A DNA stretch of 64,000 nt from Larsenimonas salina (lineage in GTDB: Bacteria > Pseudomonadota > Gammaproteobacteria > Pseudomonadales > Halomonadaceae), in the NCBI RefSeq assembly GCF_023736155.1, contig NZ_JAMLJJ010000001.1:682001-746000 (forward strand). Direction: 5' to 3'. The notes under the pieces are model-generated. The model saw only the letters and a program-made list of their open reading frames with translations, was not told the origin of the DNA and made no database searches. Below, in pieces: positions 53,749 through 62,934 of the stretch (within the stretch, counting starts at the first letter, position 1; each line of letters begins with the position of its first letter). The position numbers and the translations under genes were made by a program.

Positions 53749-54528
53749 ATGTCCCAACATAAACGCCAGGACGAAATGGTGTCGCTGATACAACAGCAGA
53801 AGTACATAAATATCGAACAGCTGACCGCGCATTTTAACGTAACGCCCCAGACCGTTCGCAGAGACCTTAACGTACTTGCGGAAAAGGGCATGATCCGGCG
53901 GGTTCATGGCGGGGCGGGAAGCATCGAATCCAGCACCGTCAACACGTCCTACAACACGCGTAAAACGCTGAATTACGAGGAAAAGAAAGCGATCGCGGCC
54001 ACCCTTGCGTCGCATATTCCCGACCACAGCTCCATTTTCATCAATATTGGCACCAGCACCGAACTGGTGGCCGAAGCCCTGCTCGACCACAAGGGGCTTG
54101 AGGTCATCACCAACAATTTGAACGTGGCCGCCATGATGCACGCCAAGGATGATTTCAACGTCATTGTGGCCGGCGGCGTGGTGCGCTCCCGTGACGGGGG
54201 CATTATCGGCGAGGCCGCGATCGATTTCATAAACCAGTTCAAGGTTGATTTCGGCATCATCGGCATCAGCGGCATCGACGAAGACGGCTCGCTGTTGGAG
54301 TTCGACTATCAGGAGGTCCGCGTCGCCCAGGCCATTATCGGCAATTCCAGGCACGTGTTTCTGGCTGCGGATCATTCAAAATTCATGCGTCGGGCAGTGG
54401 TTCGCCAAGCCCACATCAACCAGGTCGACGCTCTTTTTACCGACGTTCGCCCGCCCGATGCGTTTTGCGCACTGCTCGATGAGTCCGATGTTCGGCTCTA
54501 CCTTCCGGAGTCGGACTCGACGAGGTAA
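53749..54528 (+). CDS. glpR: DeoR-family glycerol-3-phosphate regulon repressor GlpR
   Basis: A 259-residue repressor. The N-terminal winged helix (RQDEMVSLIQQQKYINIEQL, FNVTPQTVRRDLNVLAEKG, RRVHGGA) is followed by the DeoR sugar-phosphate sensor domain (INIGTSTELVAEALLDH, IVAGGVVRSRDGGIIGEAA, ISGIDEDGSLLEFDYQE). Context with glpK, glpF and glpD identifies it. The ATG at 53749 with AAGGAA upstream is preferred over the in-frame start at 53728. Confidence 0.94.
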   Translation: MSQHKRQDEMVSLIQQQKYINIEQLTAHFNVTPQTVRRDLNVLAEKGMIRRVHGGAGSIESSTVNTSYNTRKTLNYEEKKAIAATLASHIPDHSSIFINIGTSTELVAEALLDHKGLEVITNNLNVAAMMHAKDDFNVIVAGGVVRSRDGGIIGEAAIDFINQFKVDFGIIGISGIDEDGSLLEFDYQEVRVAQAIIGNSRHVFLAADHSKFMRRAVVRQAHINQVDALFTDVRPPDAFCALLDESDVRLYLPESDSTR

Positions 54529-54534
54529 TGGATT

Positions 54535-54575
54535 GATGTTCGTTCGAACTTGTATTATTTTCTTTTTCGAACATA
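54535..54575. promoter_or_regulatory. GlpR operator region upstream of glpD
   Basis: TATTTTCTTTTTCGAACATA (54556-54575) matches the GlpR consensus at 18 of 20 positions. Just upstream, GATGTTCG-TT-CGAACTTG (54535-54552) has both half-sites but a two-base instead of four-base centre, so it may be an auxiliary site. Both lie in the 83 bp before glpD. Confidence 0.75.
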
Positions 54576-54611
54576 AATGACACATCGAAGACGACTTCGG
54601 CGGAGAACAGC

Positions 54612-56147
54612 ATGGCACATCAGCAAACGCCCCTATTGGACATGTATGTCATTGGTGGAGGCATTAACGGCACTGGTATTGCCTGCGACGCTGCCGGCCG
54701 GGGTCTGAGCGTCGGGCTCTGCGAGCAGGCTGACCTTGCAAGCGCCACATCCTCGGCGTCCAGCAAGCTGATTCATGGCGGTTTGCGCTATCTCGAGCAT
54801 TATGAATTTCGTCTGGTCAGAGAAGCGCTTCACGAGCGGGAGGTTCTGCTCAAGAAAGCGCCGCACATTGTCTGGCCGATGCGCTTTATCCTGCCCCATC
54901 AGCCGCACTTGAGACCGGGCTGGATGATTCGAACGGGACTTTTCCTTTACGACCATCTAAGCCATCGGGATAGCCTGCCCAAGGCCAAGAAGCTGACGTT
55001 CGGTTCGGATTCACCGCTGTCCTCAGACATCAAGAAAGGTTTTGAGTACTCAGACTGCTGGGTTGATGATGCCCGCATGGTGGTACTCAACGCCTTGCAG
55101 GCCAAGCAAAATGGGGCCGAGGTTCTGGTCAGAACCCGCTGCGAGCAGGCCCGCGCCGATGAAAATGGCCACTGGGAACTTACGCTCAAGGATATGCTGA
55201 CCGGTGAAACGCTTGTCCGTCGAGCCCGAGTTCTGATCAACGCTGCCGGCCCGTGGGTGGAATCCTTCATCCGAAACGAAACCCAGCGAAAGCCGCGCTA
55301 CGGCATCAAGATGATCAAGGGCAGCCACCTGGTCACCAAACGCATCAATACCGACGATCGCGCTTATATCCTTCAAAACAAGGACAAGCGCATCGTGTTC
55401 GTGCTGCCCTATCAGAACGACTTCAGTCTCATCGGTACCACCGACGTCGCCTACGACGGGGACCCGTCCAAGCTGGCCATCAGCCAGGAAGAAACCACGT
55501 ATCTATTGGACGTGCTCAACGACCATTTTGACGCACGCATCACCGAAGATGACATCGTCACCAGCTACTCAGGCGTGCGCCCGCTCTGCGATGACGAGTC
55601 CGACGACCCATCAGCCATGACGCGGGACTACACCTTGAACCTCGATGCCGAGAAGGCGCCGATGCTTTCCGTGTTCGGCGGCAAGATCACCACCTTCCGC
55701 AAGCTCTCGGAAGCCGCATTGCACGAACTGAAAGCCTATTACCCGACCATGCGTGGCGACTGGACGGCAGAAGCCACCATGCCCGGCGGCGACATCACCG
55801 ACCGGCTCGAGTACGCCAAGACCTTGAAAGCCAACTATCCCTTTTTGGAGACCAAGACAGCCGAACGTTTTGCCTCGAGTTACGGCACGCTCTGCGAGCA
55901 GTTCCTTGACGGCTGCAGCACGCTTGATGATCTTGGCGAGCAATTCGGCAGCGGCATGAGCGCCGCCGAGATCAACTATCTGATTGAGCAGGAATGGGCG
56001 CGGGAGCTTGACGACGTCATTTGGCGCCGAACCAAGATGGACCTGCGCCTCGATGGCGCTCAAAAGAATCGCATGAGCGACTACATCGCAGAACGGATTG
56101 CTGGTATTTACCCAGGCACGCCCACGACGGAAAGCGCCCAGGCCTGA
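54612..56147 (+). CDS. glpD: Aerobic glycerol-3-phosphate dehydrogenase
   Basis: A 511-residue FAD enzyme of the inner membrane that oxidises glycerol 3-phosphate to dihydroxyacetone phosphate with quinone. The FAD-binding start DMYVIGGGINGTGIACDAAG, ATSSASSKLIHGGLRYLEHY, LINAAGPWVESF, IKGSHLVT and YSGVRPLCDDES are characteristic. AAAGCGAG-type Shine-Dalgarno is weak (CGGCGGAGAAC before the ATG). It completes the glycerol pathway with glpF, glpK and glpR. Confidence 0.96.
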   Translation: MAHQQTPLLDMYVIGGGINGTGIACDAAGRGLSVGLCEQADLASATSSASSKLIHGGLRYLEHYEFRLVREALHEREVLLKKAPHIVWPMRFILPHQPHLRPGWMIRTGLFLYDHLSHRDSLPKAKKLTFGSDSPLSSDIKKGFEYSDCWVDDARMVVLNALQAKQNGAEVLVRTRCEQARADENGHWELTLKDMLTGETLVRRARVLINAAGPWVESFIRNETQRKPRYGIKMIKGSHLVTKRINTDDRAYILQNKDKRIVFVLPYQNDFSLIGTTDVAYDGDPSKLAISQEETTYLLDVLNDHFDARITEDDIVTSYSGVRPLCDDESDDPSAMTRDYTLNLDAEKAPMLSVFGGKITTFRKLSEAALHELKAYYPTMRGDWTAEATMPGGDITDRLEYAKTLKANYPFLETKTAERFASSYGTLCEQFLDGCSTLDDLGEQFGSGMSAAEINYLIEQEWARELDDVIWRRTKMDLRLDGAQKNRMSDYIAERIAGIYPGTPTTESAQA

Positions 56148-56173
56148 ACATCTCTAGTGCGCTCTGCATGAAA

Positions 56174-56201
56174 AACGCCCCGCTTGAATAAGCGGGGCGT
56201 T
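56174..56201. terminator. Terminator between glpD and fumC
   Basis: AACGCCCCGCTT, loop GAAT, AAGCGGGGCGTT. On the minus strand the stem is followed by TTTC, so it best serves fumC. It can also end glpD transcripts. Confidence 0.85.
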
Positions 56202-56229
56202 GTCGGTTTGATGGGGCCTTGCCTGACGA

Positions 56230-57606
56230 TTACTGAATGCCGCCCTCGGTCAGCTTGGCCGGGTCAAGATAGCGCTTGAGCTCCTCTTTCGAAAGCTCGG
56301 TCTCTTCTTCGGCCACCTCCAGAATCGGCCGCCCTTCCTGATACGCCTTCTTAGCTACTTTCGCCGCCGCATTGTAGCCAATGACCGGATTCAAGGCCGT
56401 GACCAGCACTGGGTTTTTCGAAAGCGGCGCTTCAATGCTGTCCTTTCTGACACTAAAGGTTGCGATCGCGTTATCGGCCAGAAGGCGCGACACGTTGGTC
56501 AACAGCGTTATCGAGGAAAGAACATTACTCGCCATCAACGGCAGCATCACATTGAGCTGAAAATTACCTGACTGACCGGCCACGGTGACGGCTGCGTCAT
56601 TACCGATAACCTGCGCCGCCACCTGCGCCGCCGACTCGGGAATGACCGGATTGACCTTGCCGGGCATGATCGAACTTCCGGGCTGAAGCGCCTCGAGCTC
56701 AATCTCGCCAAGCCCCGCAAGCGGCCCGGAATTCATCCAGCGAAGGTCATTGCTGATCTTCATCAACGCGCACGCGAACGCCTTGAGGTGCCCGGAAAGC
56801 TCGACGGTAGCGTCCTGTGAACCAAGGCTTGCAAAGAAGCTGTCACTGGGCGCGTACGAAAGCCCGGTGTGCTCACCCAGCACCCTGGCAAACCGCTCGG
56901 CAAATTCCGGATGCGCATTGATGCCGGTGCCTACCGCCGTGCCGCCTTGTGCAATACGAAGAAGGCGACGCTGTACGTCTTCAAGGCGCTCAACCGACTG
57001 CGCCACCTGAGACGACCACCCGCCAAGCTCCTGGCTCATCTTGATCGGCATGGCGTCCATCAAATGGGTGCGCCCTGTTTTGACGACGTCTTCGACGTCA
57101 GAGGCCTTGGTCTCGATTACGTCGTTCAGGTGCCTGAGCGTCGGCAACAGCGTTTCATGCAGGGCAATCGATGCAGACACATGAAGCGCCGTGGGGATCG
57201 TGTCGTTGCTGCTCTGCCCCATATTGACGTGGTCATTGGGGTTGACCTCGAGCTCATCGCTTGACGCCAGGTGAGCGATAACCTCGTTGACGTTCATGTT
57301 GGTCGAGGTGCCCGAGCCCGTCTGGAACACATCGACCGGGAACTGATCCTGGTGCTTGCCTGAAAGCAGCGTATCCGCAGCCGCAATGATGGCCTCGGCG
57401 CGGGGCTTATCCAGCAGTTCAAGATCGAGATTAACCTGGGCGGCAGCCCGTTTGACGTGCACCACTGCCTTGATGAACTCGAACGGCAGGGGCTGACCGC
57501 TGACCGGAAAGTTATTGATCGCGCGCTGCGTCTGCGCGCCATAAAGCGCCGATTCCGGTACCTCGAGCTCACCCATGCTGTCACGTTCAATGCGCGTATT
57601 GGCCAT
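56230..57606 (-). CDS. fumC: Class II fumarate hydratase
   Basis: A 458-residue iron-independent fumarase of the citric acid cycle. RIERDSMGELEVPESALYGAQTQRA (two parts), GSGTSTNMNVNEVIA, MGQSSNDTIPTALHV, GRTHLMDAMPI and the family signature GSSIMPGKVNPVIPE are intact. It is slightly divergent from E. coli FumC in the C-terminus but full length. It stands alone. Confidence 0.96.
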   Translation of the reverse strand: MANTRIERDSMGELEVPESALYGAQTQRAINNFPVSGQPLPFEFIKAVVHVKRAAAQVNLDLELLDKPRAEAIIAAADTLLSGKHQDQFPVDVFQTGSGTSTNMNVNEVIAHLASSDELEVNPNDHVNMGQSSNDTIPTALHVSASIALHETLLPTLRHLNDVIETKASDVEDVVKTGRTHLMDAMPIKMSQELGGWSSQVAQSVERLEDVQRRLLRIAQGGTAVGTGINAHPEFAERFARVLGEHTGLSYAPSDSFFASLGSQDATVELSGHLKAFACALMKISNDLRWMNSGPLAGLGEIELEALQPGSSIMPGKVNPVIPESAAQVAAQVIGNDAAVTVAGQSGNFQLNVMLPLMASNVLSSITLLTNVSRLLADNAIATFSVRKDSIEAPLSKNPVLVTALNPVIGYNAAAKVAKKAYQEGRPILEVAEEETELSKEELKRYLDPAKLTEGGIQ

Positions 57607-57818
57607 GCCTGTGTTCTCCCACTTGAGATTAAAACTGCGTTGGTGCGTTTAGGATAGACCCCGCACAAGGCCTTCGTCGAAAAAAGCAATGCGACTCATT
57701 ACCATAAATGATTGAGCACCTGACCAGAATGTGGGCCGAAGGCTCTACACCCGCTGGCGCGTCTTCTAGACTACAAACCTATGCGCGACGCGCCCTTATC
57801 ACCGATGGAGTCAACGCC

Positions 57819-58238
57819 ATGTGGATGCAAAAAGAGATCACCCTGAATGCGCGCTCGCGCGGATTCCACATCATCACCGACGACATCGAACGCGCCCTCA
57901 AGGACCTCGGCACGCTCAAAACCGGGCTTTTGAGCGTGTTCATCAAACACACCTCGGCTTCGCTGACCATTAACGAAAATGCCGACCCGACCGTACGCAC
58001 TGACTTCGAAAGCTTCTTCGACCGCGCCGTACCCGAAGACGAGCCGTATTTCGAACATGTCTTTGAAGGCAGCGACGACATGCCAGCCCACTTGAAAAGC
58101 AGCCTGCTGGGGCCGAGCGTTCAGATCCCGATCACGGACGGACGGCTCAATCTAGGCACCTGGCAGGGCATCTATCTCTGCGAGCATCGCAATCACGGCG
58201 GCAGCCGGCGGGTCGTGATCACCGCGTTCGGCGAGTAA
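57819..58238 (+). CDS. yjbQ: YjbQ/UPF0047-family protein
   Basis: A 139-residue single-domain protein of the widely conserved YjbQ family, whose biochemical role is not settled; a weak thiamine-phosphate synthase activity has been reported. Conserved parts seen are GLLSVFIKHTSASLTINENADPTVR (two parts), FEHVFEGSDDMPAHLKSSLLG, and GTWQGIYLCEHRNHGG with the conserved histidines. The ATG at 57819 follows GGAG. Upstream in-frame starts at 57708 give an untypical extension. Confidence 0.85.
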   Translation: MWMQKEITLNARSRGFHIITDDIERALKDLGTLKTGLLSVFIKHTSASLTINENADPTVRTDFESFFDRAVPEDEPYFEHVFEGSDDMPAHLKSSLLGPSVQIPITDGRLNLGTWQGIYLCEHRNHGGSRRVVITAFGE

Positions 58239-58258
58239 CCCCTGCCCGCACATGACCA

Positions 58259-58295
58259 TAAAAAACGCCGGGGCAGATCTGCTCCGGCGTTTTTC
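58259..58295. terminator. Bidirectional terminator between yjbQ and araH
   Basis: AAAAACGCCGGGGCAGATC pairs with its near-complement ending CCGGCGTTTTT, with one wobble. T-runs occur on both strands, so it terminates both convergent genes. Confidence 0.9.
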
Positions 58296-58312
58296 GTGTG
58301 ACGTCTATGTGG

Positions 58313-59317
58313 CTAACGCTCCCCTGCCCGTCGGGACTGCTTCCAGCGGTCGAACATGACCGCCAGCAGCAGGATCGCCCCTCGAACGAGATACTGATAA
58401 AAGGTCGGCACATTCAATAGCCCCATGGCGTTTTGCACGCAGCCCATGATCAGCACCCCGACCAGTACGCCGGTGATCGAAGCCACACCGCCCGACAGTG
58501 ACACCCCACCCAGCACACAGGCAGAGATCACGGCAAGCTCGAGCCCCTGTGAGGTGTTCGGGTCGCCGAGGCCCATGCGCGAGGTCAAGAGCACGCCAGC
58601 AATACCGGCCACCAGCCCCTGCAGCGCAAACACGGTGATCTTGAGCTTTCGTACGTTGACCCCGGCCAGAGCCGCCGCTTCGGCGTTGCCGCCGGTGGCC
58701 AGCGTATTTCGACCGAAGCTTGTCATGTTGAGGATGACCCCGAACACCACAAAGCACGCGATCATCGTCCACACCGGAAGCGTCAGCCCCAGAAAGGCCG
58801 CGCTGCCGAGATCGAAAAAGCCCGGCACCGTGATCATGACGGCGTCACCGCCAGAGGTGATGTAGGCAAGCCCGCGCACGAACTCCATCGCGGCAAGGGT
58901 CGCAATCAGCGAATTGATGCCAAAGCGCGCCACCACAAACCCATTGAACGCCCCAACCGCCGCGCCGGCGGCAATGCCCGCCACCACGCCGATGAAAACG
59001 CTGCCGCTGGTCGATGTGATCACGGCAGCTACCACCCCGGCGAAGGCAACGATCGAGGCAACCGAGAGATCCACCTCCCCAAGCGCCAGCACCATCATCA
59101 TGGTGGTCGCGATCGAACCGATCAAAGTGACCGACAGCAACAGCCCCACGATGTTACGCCCGGTCAGAAAGTCCGGCACTAAAATCGAGAGCCCGGCGAA
59201 CAGCAGAATGAACACCGCAATCAGACCGGACGTATCCAGTAATGTGCGAAGCGGCTTTGGCAACCGACGCCGCGTCGGCTCGCTCATCGAGGGCGCGGCG
59301 GTATCGTGTTGAGACAT
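58313..59317 (-). CDS. araH: L-arabinose-type ABC transporter permease AraH
   Basis: A 334-residue permease of the ribose/arabinose family with about ten helices. LASGDFDLSVAS-like LALGEVDLSVASIVAFAGV, NGFVVARFGINSLIATLAAM, FVRGLAYI, TSFGRNTLATGGNAEAAALAG and CVLGGVSLSGGVASI closely follow E. coli AraH. Specificity for L-arabinose is taken from similarity of all three subunits. No arabinose catabolic gene is in the window. A second in-frame ATG is ten codons in. Confidence 0.88.
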   Translation of the reverse strand: MSQHDTAAPSMSEPTRRRLPKPLRTLLDTSGLIAVFILLFAGLSILVPDFLTGRNIVGLLLSVTLIGSIATTMMMVLALGEVDLSVASIVAFAGVVAAVITSTSGSVFIGVVAGIAAGAAVGAFNGFVVARFGINSLIATLAAMEFVRGLAYITSGGDAVMITVPGFFDLGSAAFLGLTLPVWTMIACFVVFGVILNMTSFGRNTLATGGNAEAAALAGVNVRKLKITVFALQGLVAGIAGVLLTSRMGLGDPNTSQGLELAVISACVLGGVSLSGGVASITGVLVGVLIMGCVQNAMGLLNVPTFYQYLVRGAILLLAVMFDRWKQSRRAGER

Positions 59318-59380
59318 GGCGTTTTCCTTATCATTGTTAAGAGCACAACAAGCGCATCGAGAGCAGACGAGATGACGCGC

Positions 59381-60874
59381 TCAGGCCGGCAGCGCCAGCC
59401 CGAGCAGACGTTCGGGCGTGGCTTTCTCCCGCGAGACGATGTCCAGCAGTTCGCCGTCTCGCATGACACCGATGCGATCGCAGATCGAACTGACCTCCGC
59501 CAGATCGCTCGAGATCACCAGCACGCTCTTGCCCTGTTCGGCCAGGTCATAAAGCAGGCTATAGATGTCACGGCGGGCGCCGACATCGATCCCTCGGGTC
59601 GGCTCATCCATGATGAACAGATCGATTTCCTCGGCCAGCCAGCGCGCCAGAATGACCTTTTGCTGGTTGCCACCGGACAAGTTCGCGATCGGCGTGCGCG
59701 GCCCCGGCGTCTTGATGCTGAGCGCACGAATGTAGTGCTGCGTGGTCTCCATTTCGTGGGCCGTGTGTCGAAACAGACCAAGTCGTTTGAAAAAACGACG
59801 GCAGCTGATGTTGAGGTTGTCCGACACACTCGCGACCGGAAAGATGCCCTGGGATTTACGGTCTTCCGGGCACATGGCGATGCCGGCTCGAATCGCGGCC
59901 TGAGCGCTGGTGTAGCGACTGCGCTGCCCCTTGAACATTACGGCGCCTTCGCTTGCGCGCTCGGCGCCACAGACCAGACGCATCAGTTCACTGCGCCCGG
60001 CGCCGACCAGACCAAAAAGCCCCAGCACCTCGCCACGACGCACCTCAAGCGAGACCGGCGCGCGAACACCTCGCCCCTTCAGACCGTCCAGCGCCAGCAG
60101 CACCTCGCCAATGTCACGCGGCCGGTAGCCATACACGTCCTCGATGTCACGGCCGACCATTTCGCTGACCAGCGTGTCGTTGTCGACCCCCTCAAGCGTC
60201 TCGTGAGTGCAGATGTGACGCCCATCTCGAAAGACGGTGATCGCATCGCACATCTCAAACACCTCTTCCATGCGGTGGGTAACGTACAAAACGACCCGCC
60301 CTTCATCACGAAGGCGTGCAACGATCCGCTTCAGGTGCCGGGTTTCCTGAACCGAGAGCGAGCTGGTCGGCTCATCGAAGGCAATGATGCGCGCATCCCG
60401 TAACAGCGCCCGCCCGATCTCGATCATCTGCTGCTGGCCGACCGACAGCTCACGCACCTTGGTTGCCGGGTCGAGCGCCCCTTCGCCCAGATCATCCAAT
60501 ATAGCGAGGGCGCGCTCGCGCAGGCGCCGACGGTCCACGAAGCCGTGGTGAGCCGGCAGCTGCCCCATCAGAAGGTTTTCCGCCACCGACAGATTCGGTG
60601 CCAGTGTCAGCTCCTGATAAATGATGGCGATGCCGCTTTTGAGCGCCTCGCGGGCGTTGGCGAACACATGCGACGTGCCCTGGATCACCAGATGCCCCTG
60701 GGTTGGCGTGTTGACACCACTCAGCACCTTCAAAAGAGTCGATTTCCCCGCGCCGTTTTCCCCCATCAGGGCGTGCACCTGCCCCTGATGTGCGGCGAAA
60801 CTGACGCCGTCGAGCGCCTTGACCCCCGGGAACTCAACGGTCACGTTTTCCACGCGAAGATATGGTTCGTTCAT
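59381..60874 (-). CDS. araG: L-arabinose-type ABC transporter ATPase AraG
   Basis: A 497-residue sugar-importer ATPase with two nucleotide-binding domains. The first has Walker A LMGENGAGKSTLLKVL and signature LSVGQQQMIEIGRALL. The second has GLVGAGRSELMRLVCG and signature LSGGNQQKVILARWLA with Walker B LFIMDEPTRGIDVG. The degenerate second P-loop is usual for this class. The ATG at 60874 has CAGGAG upstream. It is 48 bp after araF and 63 bp before araH. Confidence 0.93.
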   Translation of the reverse strand: MNEPYLRVENVTVEFPGVKALDGVSFAAHQGQVHALMGENGAGKSTLLKVLSGVNTPTQGHLVIQGTSHVFANAREALKSGIAIIYQELTLAPNLSVAENLLMGQLPAHHGFVDRRRLRERALAILDDLGEGALDPATKVRELSVGQQQMIEIGRALLRDARIIAFDEPTSSLSVQETRHLKRIVARLRDEGRVVLYVTHRMEEVFEMCDAITVFRDGRHICTHETLEGVDNDTLVSEMVGRDIEDVYGYRPRDIGEVLLALDGLKGRGVRAPVSLEVRRGEVLGLFGLVGAGRSELMRLVCGAERASEGAVMFKGQRSRYTSAQAAIRAGIAMCPEDRKSQGIFPVASVSDNLNISCRRFFKRLGLFRHTAHEMETTQHYIRALSIKTPGPRTPIANLSGGNQQKVILARWLAEEIDLFIMDEPTRGIDVGARRDIYSLLYDLAEQGKSVLVISSDLAEVSSICDRIGVMRDGELLDIVSREKATPERLLGLALPA

Positions 60875-60922
60875 GGCCCTGCTCCTGTCCGACATGAGTA
60901 CACGTTCTGACCGATAGCGGGC

Positions 60923-61912
60923 TTACAGGCCGAGATCGTCGCGTACCTCTTGCCAGTTCTCACGGGTCATGAGCGTGCCGGTGGTTTCAGTATTGGCCTT
61001 GGGCTTATCCCCGGTGGTGATCCAGGTGTAGAGGTTGTCCGCGGTTTGACGGCCATGCATGGTCGAGCTGACCGCCATGGTGCCGTAAAAGCCTGTGGGG
61101 TTCTTGCGCGAGAATTCGGCAAAGGCGGCACCGGAGCCGTTGATGCCAACGCCGATGACCTGATCGGGTGACAGCCCGTACTGCTCACTTGCGCGCACGC
61201 CGCCCAGTACGCTTTCTTCATTCAGGGCGTAGATAACCCAGTGATCGAAGTTGCCGTGTTTTGAAAAGACCGGTGAGGCCGCAGCAAATGCGCTGCTGGT
61301 GTCGGTGTTCTGTTGGGGCGCGTCAAAAATGTTGGCCTTGACGAACCCGGACTCAAGCAGTGCCTGGGTCGCACCGTCAGTGCGCTCCTTCGCGGTCGGC
61401 AACTCATAGTTGGTAATACGAAGCGCGGCCACGGACTTTGGATCCCAGCCACGGGCCTTCATCTCGGCCGCGATCGCCTTGCCGACCTGCTGGCCGATCT
61501 TGTAGCCCGACATGCCAAGGTGCGGCACCGACTCGATGGGCTCACCGCCCGGCCCTAAAAACCGGTCGTCAACGGTAATGACCTTCATGCCGTAACGTTC
61601 GGCGCGGTTGACGATGGCCGGCCCAAGCCGGACATCCGGCGGGCAGATCACGAACCCCTGAGCACCCTGGGAGTGAAGGTTATCGATCGCACTCAAGACC
61701 TGCTGGCCATCTTCGCCTGCAAGGCGCACCACCGAGAACCCCTTCTCCTCGCCAAGTTGGGTCGCCGCCTTTTGTTCGTTGATGAACCAGGCTTGTTCGG
61801 GCTTTTTAACGATAAATCCGATCTTGACGTCGTCCTGGGCCTGCGCACTGCCCATGCACACTCCAAGACTCAGCCCAAGCGTCAGTAAGGAAGGTTTCAC
61901 AAAGCGGATCAT
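60923..61912 (-). CDS. araF: L-arabinose-type periplasmic binding protein AraF
   Basis: A 329-residue periplasmic sugar-binding protein, the same length as E. coli AraF. A signal peptide ends in GSAQAQ near residue 26. The mature start DDVKIGFIVKKPEQAWFINE, then GAQGFVICPPDVRLGPAIV and IGVGINGSGAAFAEF match AraF closely. I chose the ATG at 61912; the longer upstream frame would hide the signal peptide. First gene of the importer operon. Confidence 0.9.
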   Translation of the reverse strand: MIRFVKPSLLTLGLSLGVCMGSAQAQDDVKIGFIVKKPEQAWFINEQKAATQLGEEKGFSVVRLAGEDGQQVLSAIDNLHSQGAQGFVICPPDVRLGPAIVNRAERYGMKVITVDDRFLGPGGEPIESVPHLGMSGYKIGQQVGKAIAAEMKARGWDPKSVAALRITNYELPTAKERTDGATQALLESGFVKANIFDAPQQNTDTSSAFAAASPVFSKHGNFDHWVIYALNEESVLGGVRASEQYGLSPDQVIGVGINGSGAAFAEFSRKNPTGFYGTMAVSSTMHGRQTADNLYTWITTGDKPKANTETTGTLMTRENWQEVRDDLGL

Positions 61913-62231
61913 TGACGTTCTCCGGCCTAAAGGCTCAATTGTTGTTGGACACTGTCTCCTGCTTTGAGCCGATAGTAGAGGCCGAACCGATTCCAGAGTA
62001 ATAACGGTTGGACGCCAAACCGATACCTTATCTGGTATCAATAAAGCGCAGAGCCATACAGTACGGGCGTTGTCGCCCGCCCGTGAGTAAAACGCCATGA
62101 ACTAAAGTTGTCTTCGACTTTCGCGAAAGTCCGCCGCCATCAGCGGCACACAACGCACAGGCCACCCTTAAAAGGGGCGGCGGGAAGGAAAAAATTATCA
62201 GGGGACATGCAAGCAATCAGATAAAAACGCG
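61913..62231. promoter_or_regulatory. araF upstream region with direct repeats and a 16-bp palindrome
   Basis: The 319-bp gap holds no gene I can support. Near araF two 11-mers, GCCGAACCGAT (61981-61991) and GCCAAACCGAT (62014-62024), are 33 bp apart, an exact three helical turns, as for an AraC-like or other direct-repeat activator. GATACC/GGTATC (62022-62039) form an inverted repeat. A perfect palindrome GACTTTCGCGAAAGTC lies at 62116-62131, followed by a GCCGC/GCGGC hairpin. Only a weak minus-strand TACTAT (-10) was found, which suits an activator-dependent promoter. No regulator gene is adjacent. Confidence 0.45.
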
Positions 62232-62933
62232 TTACCACCCAAGCGCTTGCTTGACGAAGGGAATGGTCAATTTGCGCTGTGCCGACAGCGAGGCCTCATC
62301 AAGACGCGCCAATGTATCGAACAGCGTTGTCAGTTGGCGCGGACCTCGGTGGCAGAGATAACGCCCGACTTCATCGGGAAGCATCATTCCTCGACTCCGC
62401 GCTCTGAGCTTCAACGCCTCAAGCCGCTCATCATCGTTGAGCGGCTTGAGATGAAACGTGGTCCCCCAACTCAGCCGCGAGCCGAGATCAGCCAGCTTGA
62501 CCGGCAACTGACGTGGCGGCTTTTCTGCCGCGATAATCAGTCGCCGACCCGCGTCTCTCAATCGGTTGAAGCAGTGAAAAAGCCCTTCTTCCCAGCGCTT
62601 GCGGCCGATCACCGTGTCCAGATCATCGATCGCGATCAGCTCGAGATGCTCGATGTCCTCAAGCATCAAGGGGGGGAAATGACCAATGTCTGAGAGCGGG
62701 AGATACAGCGTGGAAATACCCTGCTGACTGGCCTCATGACAGGCGGCTTGAAGCAGATGACTTTTGCCGGATTCAGGCGCACCCCACAGATACAGAAACT
62801 GCTCGCCCGTCGGCGTAGGTTGGCGCACGAGCTGATCGACCAGTGTCTGGTTGCCCCCGGCCATGAAGTTGGCGAAGGTTGCATCGTCTCGCAATCCAAC
62901 TCCCAGCGGGAGCTGAGCCGGCCCGGACATCAT
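62232..62933 (-). CDS. hda: DnaA regulatory inactivator Hda
   Basis: A DnaA-related AAA+ protein of 233 residues that, with the loaded beta clamp, converts DnaA-ATP to DnaA-ADP after initiation. The N-terminal clamp-binding QLPLGV motif, Walker A LWGAPESGKSHLLQA, Walker B ELIAIDDLDTV and the sensor II-like C-terminus are seen. The start is either ATG at 62933 (or 62930) or at 62945, the latter overlapping perM by 11 bp. The perM-hda pairing is known in gammaproteobacteria. Confidence 0.92.
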   Translation of the reverse strand: MMSGPAQLPLGVGLRDDATFANFMAGGNQTLVDQLVRQPTPTGEQFLYLWGAPESGKSHLLQAACHEASQQGISTLYLPLSDIGHFPPLMLEDIEHLELIAIDDLDTVIGRKRWEEGLFHCFNRLRDAGRRLIIAAEKPPRQLPVKLADLGSRLSWGTTFHLKPLNDDERLEALKLRARSRGMMLPDEVGRYLCHRGPRQLTTLFDTLARLDEASLSAQRKLTIPFVKQALGW

Positions 62934-62934
62934 G

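Noticed and set aside
59306-60403. A 365-codon open frame on the plus strand opposite araG
   Set aside because: It mirrors the araG coding frame, has no recognisable domain or ribosome binding site, and araG is complete with all ABC motifs. High-GC antisense frames are common here.
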